A stretch of DNA of 64,000 nt from Corella eumyota (taxonomy: Eukaryota > Chordata > Ascidiacea > Phlebobranchia > Corellidae), in NCBI GenBank assembly GCA_963082875.1, contig OY720100.1, positions 2,604,001 through 2,668,000 on the forward strand, given 5' to 3'. The stretch's first letter is position 1; each line of letters starts with the position of its first letter. The position numbers were made by a program, and so were the translations under genes. A model generated the notes under the pieces. The model made no database searches. It was not told the origin of the DNA and saw nothing but the letters and a program-made list of their open reading frames with translations. Shown here in pieces: positions 15,001 to 30,000 of this stretch.

Positions 15001-18000
15001 AAATATAAGTTTTAATTCTACCAGAATAATATCTATTAATAAAAGTTGCCATGTCAAAATAACAAAACATTTAAGTTAGGTAGTTTTATTATTTAAGTGT
15101 TTTTAAAAATATAAAAAGGTTTAATTTTAATTCTAAATTATCGCATTTTAAATACCTAGCGTGGTGCCACTAACTGTAGAAATAGCACTTGTTTGATTTT
15201 CACCAACGTGATCAGTTGTTGTAACAGACACCATAAAAGTGTATTCAGTTGAAGCATTTAATCCAGTAAATTCCTGAGTTATAATCTCTCCAACTGTTTG
15301 TTGACCAATTTCAATAAATGGCATGGTTGTATTTGAATTTATAGTGTAAACAACAACACGCTCAATGGATGTAAAACTTATTGTTGCCATTCTACCAACT
15401 ATGTCTAAGTTTAATCCAACAACTTCTGGCACTATAGAAATAAAAAAGATTAATTGAAATTTGTATTTAGAGGTCATTTGAAAAGAAATAAATAGTTTAA
15501 TTTATGTTTTCAACAGTTTTTTGTATATGTCTTTATCCCGACATGGGAAAGTCGAATGCCACCTAAACATAGAGTAACAACTGTTACCCCGACCCAGTCC
15601 CAAAGTTGCCTGTGGCAGTTTGGGATAAAATAAATTATAATTGCCTGATAATTTTTCTTTCAATTAAGTTTTGGCTTAGCAGAAGTACATACTGTTTATT
15701 CAAGAGCGCTACAACCTGAAAGCAGTAAGTATTGAATCCACAACCTCTTGTGGTGTAGCAAGTGTTTTTACCACTACACCACACAGGCGGCAGTTATTTA
15801 TATTTTGTTTAATTACAATATACCTTTTTTTAAATTAAATGATCAGCATTTATTACAAGTTATACATGAAAATTCGTACTTGTGGTAAAAAGTGTCCCAT
15901 TGCTGCTGTAATTTGTAAATGTGTTTCCTGATGATGCAGGTACAATTGCTCTTACTCTTACAGAGCAGATTGAGTTTGGGGAAAGATTTGTTGCATTTAT
16001 TGAAGTTGTGTTATCAGCTGTCACAAATGTTGATTCAACTCCATTACAAATCACTAGAATCAAAACAATAAAGTTATGTATTTTCTAGTTTAAGGAGCTC
16101 TACAATACAAAAAATCGTTTTATATAAAAAGATTACTTTTAGCTTATTGTGCACAAATTTATAACTTTTTACATAGTGAATTACTATTATAAAAAGTATT
16201 CTTATTAATTTATATTAGTGTTTAAAATATAATTTATATTGCATGAATACAATGTCAAATGTTTTTCATTTAATTTAATTCGTGCCTGAGGCTTCATATG
16301 TAATTGCATTTTCTGATCCCATGAATGTGAATGTAGCTGATGTTGTTGACACATTTGTAACTTGTACCATACTTGGAGGTGGGGTCATTGATTCTAATAA
16401 ACATTAATTTTATTAATTCAACAAGTTTTACAAAAACTTAAAATAACATTTAACAAAGAAAAATGAACTATGCCAGTATCTTAATTTAGTTAGCTTTATT
16501 TAATGTATTTAAACATATCTGCACAATGCTAAACCTTGAATCACTGTTGCATTAGAGAAATTTCCATTGGCAACATTAGCTCCAGCTAGAGTTGCATTGC
16601 TTGATCCATTATTAGCAGCCTCACCACTGGCTAAAGTACTTCCTTGGCTAATTAAAAATGTTAAAATATGTAATTTACCTGCAAGAAACTATTTGTATAC
16701 AAAATTAAAAAAGCGGGAATATTAGGATTGCCGAGCATTTAGTGTTGGTTAAAGTACAATGTAATCCCAGTACATTTTACAAAAATTTAAAACGATATAA
16801 TAAGTATTAAGGAAAGAATAAATACCTAAAAGAAAAAATGGATACACCACTAAAACTTCCAGTTCCCAAAACCTGATTAATTTGAGCCAAAAACAAACTT
16901 TCAATTTGTGCTTTTAAACTTATAAATGCAGCAGATGTTGGATTCAAAAGTTCAGTATCAAATATAGGTAAACTTGTTACCGTTACAGTAAAAAGTTCAA
17001 CAAATGGATCTAAAAGGAAAAAAAATGAATTTAAAAAAGTCATAAATTAGAAACACTCCCTCCCTTCACCTACTTTAAAACTACCAATTTTTTAAAATTT
17101 TAAACCTGTAGTAGCAGTGGCAGTTTGTCCAAATGTAGAATTGACAGTAAAATTGTTTCCTTCAAAACTTGTAACACGAACAGATAAAGTATATTCAGTG
17201 TCTGGACTCAGGTTTTCTACAGTATAAACACTTGTTGTAAATTGCTCAATCCTTGTAGAAGTCGACGACGTTATCATAATCTATAAAAAAACATTTAAAA
17301 TATTTTTTTAAATATTAAATGCATTTATAAATTGATAGTGTTTTTTTAAAAAAGTTTTGCTCTAACTATATATATTGCATGATATACTTTTAGTATTTAA
17401 ATATAGTTACCTCATATTCAGCAAATTCCAGTAAAGCATCAACCAGCACTGTCAATGTAGTTGTTGTAAATCCAGTGACACTAAGAGCCTCCAAGATTGG
17501 TGTTTCTTAAATAATTACAAAACATTCTGTTTGTTTTACAAAGCACAAACACAAAAACTATATTTACATTTAAATGGCTTTTTGACCAAGTTAAAACTTT
17601 ATCAATATATAACATTGTTTTAGTTCTCAGGTTAAAAAAAAGTAGTTGTAAGTAGTTTTTAAAATCTTGTGCACAAATAACTATATATTTAATAACTAGT
17701 ATAAACAAATTTACCTATACATGTTATTCCATCTCCACTAAAGCCAATACTACAATCACATTCAAAGCTTCCAATTGTGTTCGAGCAATCAGCATTCATT
17801 CCACAGTTATCAGTCATTAAGATACACTCATCAATGTCTAAATATAAAATTTTTATAATATTTTTTGCGTATAGTTATTTTAACAGTTGTATTAACATAA
17901 AGAGGAAATTATTTCAAAAAAAACTTTATAATCAATACATACCATTGCAGGTAACACCATCACCAGTATATCCCATATTACAAGCACAAGTAAATGATCC

Positions 18001-21000
18001 AATTGTGTTTGTACAAGTAGCATTACCATCACTACAATTGTCTGTCATTAAAGCACATTCATTTATATCAGTGCAGTTTACTCCATCGCCAGTGTATCCA
18101 GCATTACAATCACAAGTAAATGATCCAATTGTGTTTGTACAAGTAGCATTATCATCATCACAATTGTCTGTCATTAAAGCACATTCATTTATGTCTGTGC
18201 AGTTTACTCCATCGCCAGTGTATCCAGCATTACAAGCACAAGTAAATGATCCAATTGTGTTTGTACAAGCAGCATTTTCATCACTACAATTGTCTATCAT
18301 TAAAGTACATTCATTTTCATCAGTGCAGTTAACTCCATCGCCAGTATATCCAACATTACAAGCACAAGTAAACAATCCAATTGTGTTTGTACAAGTAGCA
18401 TTGCCGTTGCAGTTGTCTGTCATTAAAGTACATTCATTTATGTCTGTGCAGTTTACTCCATCGCCAGTGTATCCAGCATTACAAGCACAAGTAAATGATC
18501 CAATTGTGTTTGTACAAGCAGCATTTTCATCACTACAATTGTCTGTCATTAAAGTACATTCATTTTCATCAGTGCAGTTAACTCCATCGCCAGTATATCC
18601 AACATTACAAGCACAAGTAAACGATCCAATTGTGTTTGTACAAGTAGCATTGCCGTTGCAGTTGTCTGTCATTAAAGTACATTCATTTATGTCTGTGCAG
18701 TTTACTCCATCGCCAGTGTACCCAGCATTACAAGCACAAGTAAACGATCCAATTGTGTTTGTACAAGTAGCATTACCATCACTACAATTGTCTGTCATTA
18801 AAGTACATTCATTTATATCAGTGCAGTTTACTCCATCGCCAGTGTACCCAGCATTACAAGCACAAGTAAACGATCCAATTGTGTTTGTACAAGTAGCATT
18901 GCCGTTGCAGTTGTCTGTCATTAAAGTACATTCATTTATATCAGTGCAGTTTATTCCATCGCCAGTGTACCCAGCATTACAAGCACAAGTAAAAGATCCA
19001 ATTGTGTTTGTACAAGTAGCATTATTATCACAATTGTCTGTCATTAAAGTACATTCATTTATATCAGTGCAGTTTACTCCATCCCCAGTGTATCCAATAT
19101 TGCAAGCACAAGTAAACCTTCCAATAATATTTGTACAAAGAGCATTATTATCACAATTATGTGTCCCAGTGGCACATTCGTTTACATCTGTGCAGTTTAC
19201 TCCATTGCCAGTGTATCCAGTATTACAAGCACATGTAAAAGATCCATTTGTGTTTGAACAAGTAGCATTAAAATTACAATTGTCTGTCATTAAAGTACAT
19301 TCGTCAAGGTCTGCAATCCAAAAAAATTGAAATTTAAACTTTTAAAATTTTTCCAAAATCTTTTAAAAATGTTTTTAATTATTTTGACATAAACAAAATA
19401 TAATATTTAAAATAATTAAAAAAACAGAGTATACTTAAATTATTATAGTTAGCTTCATGCAAACAAACCTTCGCATGTAATTCCATTACCAGTATAACCA
19501 GCTGAACACTCACAAGTAAAACTTCCTACGGTATCTGTACAGTTTGCGTTTACATCGCAGTTATTCAACGTTGAGTTACTACATTCATCTGATAATTAAT
19601 TTGTTTATGTTTAATTAATGATAAAGTTGTATAAATTAATTTATATTAACTAATTAAAAATTGTGTTTATTTTTGCGTAAATTAAACTACTTTGCTGCAA
19701 TGTTCTAAAAGAACACTTGCTACATCGTGGGTTCAATCCCAATTGAGCTCATGCTGTAGGGCCCTTGAGTAAGGCGCTATAAACGGTTTGAACTCCTACT
19801 GAGCCAGCACTTAATCAGCAATATAATTTTCAGGCAATTATAATCTATAATATTCCAAACTGCCACAGGCAACTCGAGACTGAGTCGAAGAGGATAAATA
19901 TATATACAAAAAAAAATTATGAAAAATACTTATGAAAATAAGTGTAAAGTGGCCTAACTGTAAATGGTTTACCTAAGTTTGTACAACTACCAGTATCTTC
20001 GAATCCTGCATTGCAAACACATTCAAATCCTCCATTAGTGTTATTACAAACAGAGTTGTTTGAACATTCAGTGGTGTTCAATTCACATTCATTAATATCT
20101 TCACATACCTATTATATTCACATATGTTTAAACACTTTAAAACATTTTTAAATAATGTCACATAACTTTGTTTTTTCTGTTGTTTAATAACATTACCCAA
20201 ATGTTTCACAATTTCATAATAAACTTACAGTTCCATCTCCAGTGTAACCAGCTAGACACACACATTGAAAGGAACCAGAGGTTTCTCTACACTCATGCAA
20301 AGAAGTGCACATACTTAGAGAAGCATTTTGGCATTCAAGAATGTCCATACAAGTTCCATTCACAGATTGAAACCCAGTTCTGTTAAATATTAATTAAAAA
20401 ATTTGTGTAAAATTTGAAGTACCATTCGGTTATATTTAACGGAAATATTATTTTACTATTAATATATATTAAATAGTTAAAAAAAATAGATTTAATTTTT
20501 ATGCTGTTTAAGTATTATACCTGCAATCACATCTAAAAGAAGGCACCAAGTTGACACACACTTCTGTTGTTGAACTACAACTGGATGTTCCTAAATCACA
20601 TTCATTATCATCAAAACAGGGTGCAGTTGCAGAAGCATTGGCTGATCTAAATATGTAATAAATCAAAAGAGTTATCAGATTTTAAAATAGTAAAAATGAA
20701 AATGACTTTATATTAAACAATATTTATTAAAAAGTTATAATAAGATTGATATGTATTGTTTTTCTATAAATGTAAAGAAGCGTTAAATAAATTTAACAAT
20801 AACTAAGAAGAAATTTAACATATAAAACACATTTTTACAAAAGACCTACCTGCTAAATCCATCATCACATTCACAAACAAATGTTCCTGCTGTGTCAAGA
20901 CAAGTTGTATTTGCAGTACATGAATTATTCCCAGTTTCACATTCATTAATATTAAGACAAACACTACCGTTCCTTTCATATCCAACATTACATTCACAAC

Positions 21001-24000
21001 TGAGATTAAAAAAAGGTTTGGGTTAATTACATCTATTTACAAAATAATTTTAACTTTAATTAAAAAATAAAAATAATAATTGAATTATTAAATAACTGGT
21101 TTATAGCTGTATTGCAAATAAAAAATGTTACCTGAAGCTTCCTATGTTATTTTGACAAAATGAATTTGTGACGTTAGCACAAGGGTTACTGCCACTACAT
21201 TCATCAATATCGTCACATAAAGTATTATCAGTGGTATTGACTGAAAATCCAGAAGTGCATGAACAAGTAAAGTTTCCATCATTCAGTGAGCAATTCTGTT
21301 GGCAAGGATTAGATGCACAGAAGTCAATAACCGAACAGTTGCGTCCATCACCTTTTACATAAATTTTTTACTTATATTTTTACCAAAATATCATTACAAA
21401 TGATATTATAATTTTTTAGAGCCTGATAAGTTAAAATGAAATAATTCTGTCTATAAAAAATTTTAAGAATAGGATTGTTACAACAATTTTTTCATGAAGT
21501 GGATTTTAATGAGAAAATTTAATAACCTTCATTGCCCGGTGGACATGGCCCACATTCAAATCCAATTGCTGGTGCAACATTATCCATACATGTAACATTT
21601 GGAAAGCAACCCATTTCCTCACAATCATCCCTGTCTTGAGAACAGTCCAATCCACTCCAAGCCTCCGTGCAGTTACATGATACAACCTTAAAACAATATT
21701 ACAATCACTTAAACATTAAAAAAAGTAAATTTTGCAAATAGTTTAAACAATTTAAAAATTTAATAAATGTATTTTAACAAAATTAAGAAATAATTTGTAA
21801 AAACACTACATAGATTTAAAAAAAGTATTTTGTTAAGTTGTAAATTAATTTAATTCACCATTAAAGTGTCAGACACCGAAGTCTCCATTGTTTCATCCCA
21901 AATACAAACCCCATCATTTTCGCAAACACACAACCTGATAGGAACCAGAAGAGAAGATTCACCAGTCCTACTATCAACCGCTTCAATATATAAAGCGTTA
22001 TCAACTGTAATGCCCTGAACTGTTTCATTAGTTGGAGTCCAAGAAATAACACCATTTCCTAAAAACATAGTTTTAATAAGTTTTTAAAAGTCAAACTTTA
22101 GAATATTACCAAATAAATATTATATTAACATTACAGCTTTGGCCAACTAGATTTTTTAATACAAATACCTTTAGATTTTTAATCAAATTTACAAGGTTTT
22201 GCTGCTTATTTAAAAAAAAATTCATTCATTTACCATCAATTGTTATTCCTGCTATCGAATTATTGGTTCGAATAGATAGTGTTACAGTATCATCAGCATC
22301 AATGTCTCTTCCTGTTGCATTAATTGTTCTATTTTCATTTACTCGAGCCCGAAAAAAGCCATCAACAAAAAAGCGTCCAGAAATTGTTATATTGGGTGGG
22401 TTGTTGTCTAAATAAAAGTCAAAGCAATTAAAATGATATAGCAAAAATGTTTTTTACACCTTACATGATTGTGTATTTACCATTTGTGTAGGCAACATAA
22501 AATTACAACTAATTTGTGTCAAAAACAAAAGAAAAACAATTTTTAAACTTGTTCAAAAACAATACAAAAACACAAACCAATATTTGCCATTGCAGAACTT
22601 GAAGCCATTGAGTCCATAAGAGATGCCTGACCAATATCACTTCTATTAGTTGTAAGAGTGTCATACAAGCATGTAGTTGACAATGAACCATCCATTGTAC
22701 AATTTGCTACAATCTGTTCAAACAAAGCTGTCCCATTTTGTGCTGCAACAAGTTCTTCCAAGAAGGGAGGCTCAGATGAATTGGTTGGATTGTAAAAAGC
22801 ATAACTTTCATTACCATAATCAAATATACTTTCATTTTCTAATACTCTCCCTGTCAATTAAGTTTAAAAAATGTAAAATTAAAATTCTAAAGATATTACA
22901 GTGTTTCGAGTTTTATAACTAAGTTGCTAAAGTTATATATTAATATAAATGTACATACAAGATTCTCCAAATGCAAAAAGTGGTCTTTCTAACAGTGTTC
23001 CATTAAGAATGTCGAGAAATTCTGTTGGAAGAAGACTGTTATAGTCTAAAATTGTTCCATTTCTAAATTGGAAGTCATCTGTGACGTTACCATTCCAAAA
23101 TCCTACAATAACATAAAAAAATGATTATTAAGATTAATTAAATGTGTTTATTTATATTTAAAAAAGCAAAAAAACAGGCGTTTTTTTTTAAATAAACTGT
23201 AAATCAAACCTAGCAATCCCCTTCCCACATTTCTTAAAGTAGATTCATCGCCAGTAAACTGAGGAGTTAAGATAAAGTTTGAAGAACTTAAACTCATTGA
23301 AGTTCCACTAGGAAAGGTTGCAGTGTACGTTCCATTATCAGCAGATAAAGTAATGTTTGCAACAACAGTCTCCAATGCTTAAAACATAAATGTAGTATAA
23401 TTAGAGAAAAATTATGTTAAACAATCATACATAAAAAGATTTAAATGTATTCTGTTTATTGAAAATAAATGGCCTATAAAAAATAATTAACTTAGCACTT
23501 ACTTCCTGTTATGTTAGGTGTTTCACCATCTACAGTTACAATAACTCCAGTTCCATCAGCAACACTATCATCAACTAAAACTTGAAGCTAAAAAAGTAGT
23601 TGTAAATTTTAAAATAAAAATGCTATAAAATTATAATAAATATTTTTGTTGTTTACCCTTCCAGAAGGATTGCCAATGTCCTGAGCTACAAAACCACTAA
23701 ATGCAGTAGCATCCGTTAAAGATCCATCTTCGTTTGTTACTCTGCGAGTTCGTGCTTGTAAAGTAAATACACCAGGAGCAAAAATGGTAAAATATTCTCC
23801 AAGTCCATTGAATGTGTACAATTGCTGATCTATTGTAGTAATGTGAGGATCTCCCCAACAGAAATCTTAAGAAAATTTTGATGTTGCATTATTTTAGTAA
23901 TTAAATTTAATAAACTTGTCATAAAACATACTTGGAATTCTTGGTCTATATCCTGAGCATGTTGCTGGCGGTCTTTGTCTTTGATAGAGATTGCAATAAC

Positions 24001-27000
24001 CAGCAAAACCACTTTGAGCACAGCACTGTCTTCTTGGTATCAAATCACCATCTTTAAACACATTTAATTATACAAATATCATATCAAAATTTATTAACAT
24101 TTAAATTAACATTTTTAAGATTAAAATTACCATTTTTAAGATTAAAATTACCATTTTCAAGATTAAAATTAACATTTTGTTTACATATACTTAAACTAAA
24201 AACAAACTTACCTAACGAGCTATTTAATTGATTTTCAAATGTTTGTTGATTAATAAATGCAAAAAAACGTCTGTTATCAACAACCGGTATTTGAAATCGC
24301 TCCTGTCTACTGAAAAAGGCACCAGATAATAAAGTACCAAAAAAAGCACCACGTGACCAAGAATTAGAGAAAAATCCTCGCAGACCATAACAGCAACGTG
24401 GCCCATTTCCATTAACCAATTGAAAACAGGTTTGTCCTGCAATAACATACCAATGTAATATTATTTCGACACTAAATTTCTTACATAGTTTATTAAAAGT
24501 TAATTTATTATACTTACCAAAGTCCAGATCCCATTCAGTTGTTGGAGCAGAGTTGAAACCAAACCCTGAATAAAATCTATTAATAATATCAAACCATCCA
24601 TCTATAGATAACGTAAACCGGCGATCAAATATAGCTTGAATGGGTGAACAAGGACAAGGTTCTGTGGAAGGCACATAGGTGCTTGCACTATCTTCAACAT
24701 ACCAATTCAAACAACCACAAGCAGCAGATTGGGTTGATGTCTGTGTTGTAGGAGATAGATTGTAATAGTATTGTCCTTGCCGTGGTGATACTACTTGCAT
24801 GTTCGTCATACCTTATATAAAATAATAATTTTACATCTGCTATTTGCTTATATTGCATTAATATAAACACAAAAAACTAATAAGCTGCATTAAACAACAG
24901 TAATCTAATTATATTACTAGTATTCTGTGTTCTTTGATCTGGTCGGTAATTTCCTTGTACTTCTATAAATGTTAAGTCACCGCCATTGGTAAAACCAATC
25001 ACTCCGTTGTTTGAAGTTCTTAGTTCAGTATTCCACAAAAAGTCACAATCCATGTAAAGAAATATAACATATGTACTACATCCATCACTGGTTAGGATAG
25101 CTTGAAAAGTGCTTGGCTGTATAACAATACCACATAAAAATATTATTTCATAAACAAACTTTTTTAAAAATTTCGAAAATGCAACTTGATATTTGTTAAA
25201 ATTTACTTACAAAATCTGTGTAGCCCGTTAAGAAATATGGATACATTACAACTTCTGACCAAGTTACTTTGTACACAAATATTGGATCAAATGATTGAGC
25301 ACCATAAGTTGTTCTGATACGGTTTCTAACTTCATTTACTAAAACTTGTTGTGGTTGAGACAGAGTTGGTGTTCTTATTTTATCTATTGCCTGTTTTAAA
25401 ATTAAGTCATGTAAAAAATTGCCAAGCAATAGTGTTAACCTTTATTTGTATAGCTTAATGAATTAAATTTTATGTTATTTTTTATTTTTGCCTCTAGGTG
25501 AACCATTAAAAATACCTGATAATAAACTCGACCATCATTTCGTATATTTGGATTAAAATCATCCCAAAATGGAGCAATGAGTGCTACATTACCAGTTCCT
25601 GAAAAACCCTCACTTCGAGGTCTATACAGAAATTGTACTCCTCTTGGTTGACTTCCCAAACTGATCAGTCCATTGGAAGTTGAACGAATTTCGTTAAAAG
25701 ATCGATCACCAAAAGGAATTTGATATTCCAAACTAAAAAAAATTATTAGTAACACAATAGTTGTATAAATTATCGCATTATTTTTTGTTTCAACAATAAC
25801 ACAATTTCTATTGAAGTAAGCTTTATAAATAACAAGGTTTTACATAGTTGTTGATGAGACTGCATCATCCCGAACTGACATTAAAGTATCTCCTTCATTT
25901 ACCCCAAATGGAATAAATATAATCTCTGCACATTTAAGTCCATCGCCACTAAAAATAAACATACATAAAAATACTTACAATTTTATATCAGTTTGGCATA
26001 TAATATTTACACTAAAAAAACAACCACTCATTATTTGAACAATTTTGTAATTTCTTTGAATTTTTATATTCTATTACACAACTCTCAAAAAACAAAATTT
26101 TCAACTTACCTAAATCCTTCCATACAAGTACATACAAAAGACCCTTGAGTGTTAGTACAAATTGCATTATCTGCACAAGGATTTCCCGAACATTCATCAA
26201 CATCAATACTGCAAGTTTCTCCTAAAAACATTAAAACAAAAATAAAAAAAGTAAACAAAAATCGTTTTGGTATAATAATAAGGCTTAAAAAATAGTAAAA
26301 AATATACTCTTACCTGTCCAACCCGCTTCACATATACAGGTAAATGAAGTAGATTGTTGATTTGAAAAACAATTTCCTTCGTTTTGACATGGATTTGACA
26401 AACAAGGATCCATTTGAAATTCGCAATATTTTCCAGTAAAAGAAGGAGCGCAATTACAAATTGTGTTTAAGCCATCGGGCGATGTACAATTTCCACCATT
26501 TATGCATGGACTTTGTGGAACACATGGATTTCTCACTTTTAAATAAAATAAGTTGATTAAAAGTACTTAAAATCTTTTGCATTAAAATAATAAATTATTT
26601 TCATATTTGCTAGTTACTTACAAACACATTCTTGGCCATTGCTACTTAAATCATATCCACTATCACATGTACAAATTGGAGAAACACCATTTGATGTGCA
26701 CTGAGAATTTTCCATGCACGGGTTGGAATCACAGACATCTCCCAATCTACATATAAGTGCAGACACCCTTTCAGCATTTTCAAAACAGAAACAGGATCTT
26801 TCAAAGTTTCTTGATGGATCCAAAACACAGTACGAATTGGTGCATGATAAACTGCATTGTTCAACTGCAATAAAAAGAAAAAATTTTAGTCTCAATGCTT
26901 AGAGCCTATAAAAGTAGTTATATTTTACTATACAAACCTGTTAGTAGTTGTAATGTTTGAGACAGCATACATGCATCATTAGTTCGAACAGTTACAACAT

Positions 27001-30000
27001 ATCCAGTTCTAGCTACTAAATCTCTGATTGCAAATTCACCAGCAGTTCTTGCCATTGTAGAACTTTGATCATTATTTTGATTTGAATATTCAACAACCAA
27101 GTTAAGACTTTCACCAGGCAAAGGTGTGTAAGTTATGTTAACTACAATAATGTTAACACCTCTAAATAGTTCAGTAAATCCCAGAGTAGAACATGCTGTT
27201 ATAAAAAAACATATGTTAACAAAAACTACTACAAAAACACAATTTAGTTTTAAATCAGCTTAAGTAAATCAACTTGAAACAAATCTATTTTTTATCAAAA
27301 ATATTTACCGAAAAAATAATTTAGAAAACAAACCTAAAGTTGTGCTAGTTGTTTGCATAGTAGTTGTGTTTGCCATAGTAGTTTGCATTGCCATGGTTGT
27401 TGGTGCTATTGTTTCTGTAGGTCCCATCGTAATTGTGGTTGCCATTGTACTTGTAGTCACCATTGTTGTGTTTACCATTGTTTGGGTTGTAGCCATTGTA
27501 CTTGCAGTTGCCATCGTTTGAGTAGTAGCTGATGTACTTGCAGTGGTCATTGTTTCTGTAGGTCCCATTGTACTTGCAGATGCCATTGTTCCTGTAGATT
27601 CCATTGTGCTTGTAGTTACCATTGTAGTGTTTGCCATTGTTGGGGTTGCAGCAATAGTACTTGTAGTTGCCATTGTTCTTGTAGTGCCCATTGTACTTGC
27701 AGTTGTCATTGTTCCTGTAGTGCCCATTGTACTTGCAGTTGCCATTGTTGCTGTAGTAGCTAGAGTACTTGCATTTGTCATTGTTACATTGTTGGCTAGG
27801 GTATTTGCATCTACCGTTGTATTTGCCATTGTTGCAGTTGCCATTGTTGCATTTGGGGCCATAGTGCTTGCAGTTGCCATTGTTCCTGTAGTGCCCATTG
27901 TACTTGCAGTTGTCATTGTTCCTGTAGTGCCCATTGTACTTGCAGTTGCCATTGTTGCTGTAGTAGCTAGAGTACTTGCATTTGTCATTGTTACGTTGTT
28001 GGCTAGGGTATTTGCATCTACCGTTGTATTTGCCATTGTTGCAGTTGCCATTGTTGCATTTGGGGCCATAGTGCTTGCAGTTGCCATTGTTCCTGTAGTG
28101 CCCATTGTACTTGCAGTTGTCATTGTTCCTGTAGTGCCCATTGTACTTGCAGTTGCCATTGTTGCTGTAGTAGCTAGAGTACTTGCATTTGTCATTGTTA
28201 CGTTGTTGGCTAGGGTATTTGCATCTACCGTTGTATTTGCCATTGTTGCAGTTGCCATTGTTGCATTTGGGGCCATAGTGCTTGCAGTTGCCATTGTTCC
28301 TGTAGTGCCCATTGTACTTGCAGTTGTCATTGTTCCTGTAGTGCCCATTGTACTTGCAGTTGCCATTGTTGCTGTAGTAGCTAGAGTACTTGCATTTGTC
28401 ATTGTTACGTTGTTGGCTAGGGTATTTGCATCTACCGTTGTATTTGCCATTGTTGCAGTTGCCATTGTTGCATTTGGGGCCATAGTGCTTGCAGTTGCCA
28501 TTGTTCCTGTAGTGCCCATTGTACTAGCAATTGTCATTGTTGTAGTTGCCATTGTTCCTGTAGTAGCTAGGGTACTTGCATTTGTCATTGTTACATTGTT
28601 GGCTAGGGTATTTGCATCTACCGTTGTATTTGCCATTGTTGCAGTTGCCATTGTTGCATTTGGGGCTATGGTACTTGTAGCCATTGTTTCAGTTGCCATT
28701 GTTGCGTTTGTGACCATGGTACTTGTAATTGCCATTGCTTCAGTTGACATTGTTGCATTTGAGGCCATGGTACTTGTAGCCATTGTTGCATTTAAAGCCA
28801 TAGTACTTGTAGCCATTGTTGCAGCTGTTGAAGTATTGTTTATGGCTTCAGTTGTATTCATTGTAAATGTAGTAGCCATAGTTGTGTTTTCATCAACTGG
28901 TGCTGGAGTAGTTGCTGCTGAATCTACAGGTGAACCAATATTATTTACTTATCTTTTTATTTGACATTTTTATTTCGGCATATATTATAAAAGTATTTAG
29001 TTCATTGCTATGTAGAAAAAACAAAAAATTATAATTTTTCTAAAAATGTTATCGTCAATAATTTTTTACCTAAAACTGTGCCATCAATTGTAGAAACAGC
29101 ACTGGTTTGATTTGCACCCATGTGGTCAACTATAGTAACAGTCACCATAAAAGTATATGTTGTTGAAGTATTTAGTCCGGTAAATTCCTGAGTTATGTTC
29201 TCTCCTATTGGTTGTGGACTAATTTCAATTGAAGGCGAAGAAGTATTTGAACTTATAGTGTAAACAAGAGCTCGTCCAATTGATAAAAAACTTAAAGTTG
29301 CAGTAGTTCCAGATATTGCTATGTTTAATCCAACAATTCTAGGACCTGTAAAAGTAATTTGATTGATTTATAAATTTTTAGTAAAATTGATTATAAACTT
29401 GTATATAAAATATACTCAAAGGTTTTAAAATAAGATGTTTTTTTGACAAGTCAATTTTACATTTACTATATAATAGGTTTTGTTTAAAATAAAAATACAA
29501 AAGTTAAACTCTACTTGTTGTAAAAAGTGTTGCGCTGCTGTAATTTGTTAAAGTTTCTCCAAAAGATGCAGGCACCACGGCTCTAATTTTTACAGAGCAG
29601 ATTGAGTTTGAAGTGAGATTTGATGCATTGATAGAAGTTGTATTATCAGCTGTCACAAATGCAGTTGCTGCTCCATTGCAAATAACTAAATTTGAAACAA
29701 AGCAAAACAATATGAAAATCAAAGTTGGTTTTAAATTAAAAAAAATAAAAATGCCAAATTAATATGTTTTGAAATTTAACATCAACTGTTTTGTTATTAA
29801 ATGATTGGATTAAATATTTAATGAATTTCAAACTTGCCTAATGCCTGATATGTAATTGCATTCTCTGTTCCAGTAAATGTAAATGTAGCTGAGGTTGTTG
29901 TTAAACTAGTAACCTGTACCATACTTGGAGGTGGTGATGTAGATACTAAAAAATAAAAAATATAATGAAAATCAGGTACAAATAAAGCCAACTTTAATTT

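Larger units (their letters stand above)
15156..27195 (-). repeat. Segmental tandem duplication, left copy (34 exons)
   Basis: One-for-one counterpart of the exons at 29070-39255. It carries two SINEs (15.5 and 19.7 kb) and an EGF array expansion (17943-19310) absent from the right copy. Confidence 0.93.

Noticed and set aside
17777-19330. 517-codon plus-strand frame opposite the 11-EGF exon
   Set aside because: Same artefact of a repeat whose unit is a multiple of three; the minus strand has the EGF consensus and splice sites.
24084-24211. NFNLKNG repeat tail at the end of an AMOP reading frame
   Set aside because: It is an intronic 21-bp minisatellite between a good donor at 24212 and the acceptor at 24052, absent in the paralogous intron.
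27543-28964. Plus-strand hydrophobic frame of about 470 codons (IVLAVAIV-type repeats) that looks like a membrane protein
   Set aside because: It is the antisense of ATM/STM/TTM codons; Thr and Met codons read backwards give Val, Ile, Leu and Ala. The minus frame has proper splice sites and phase.
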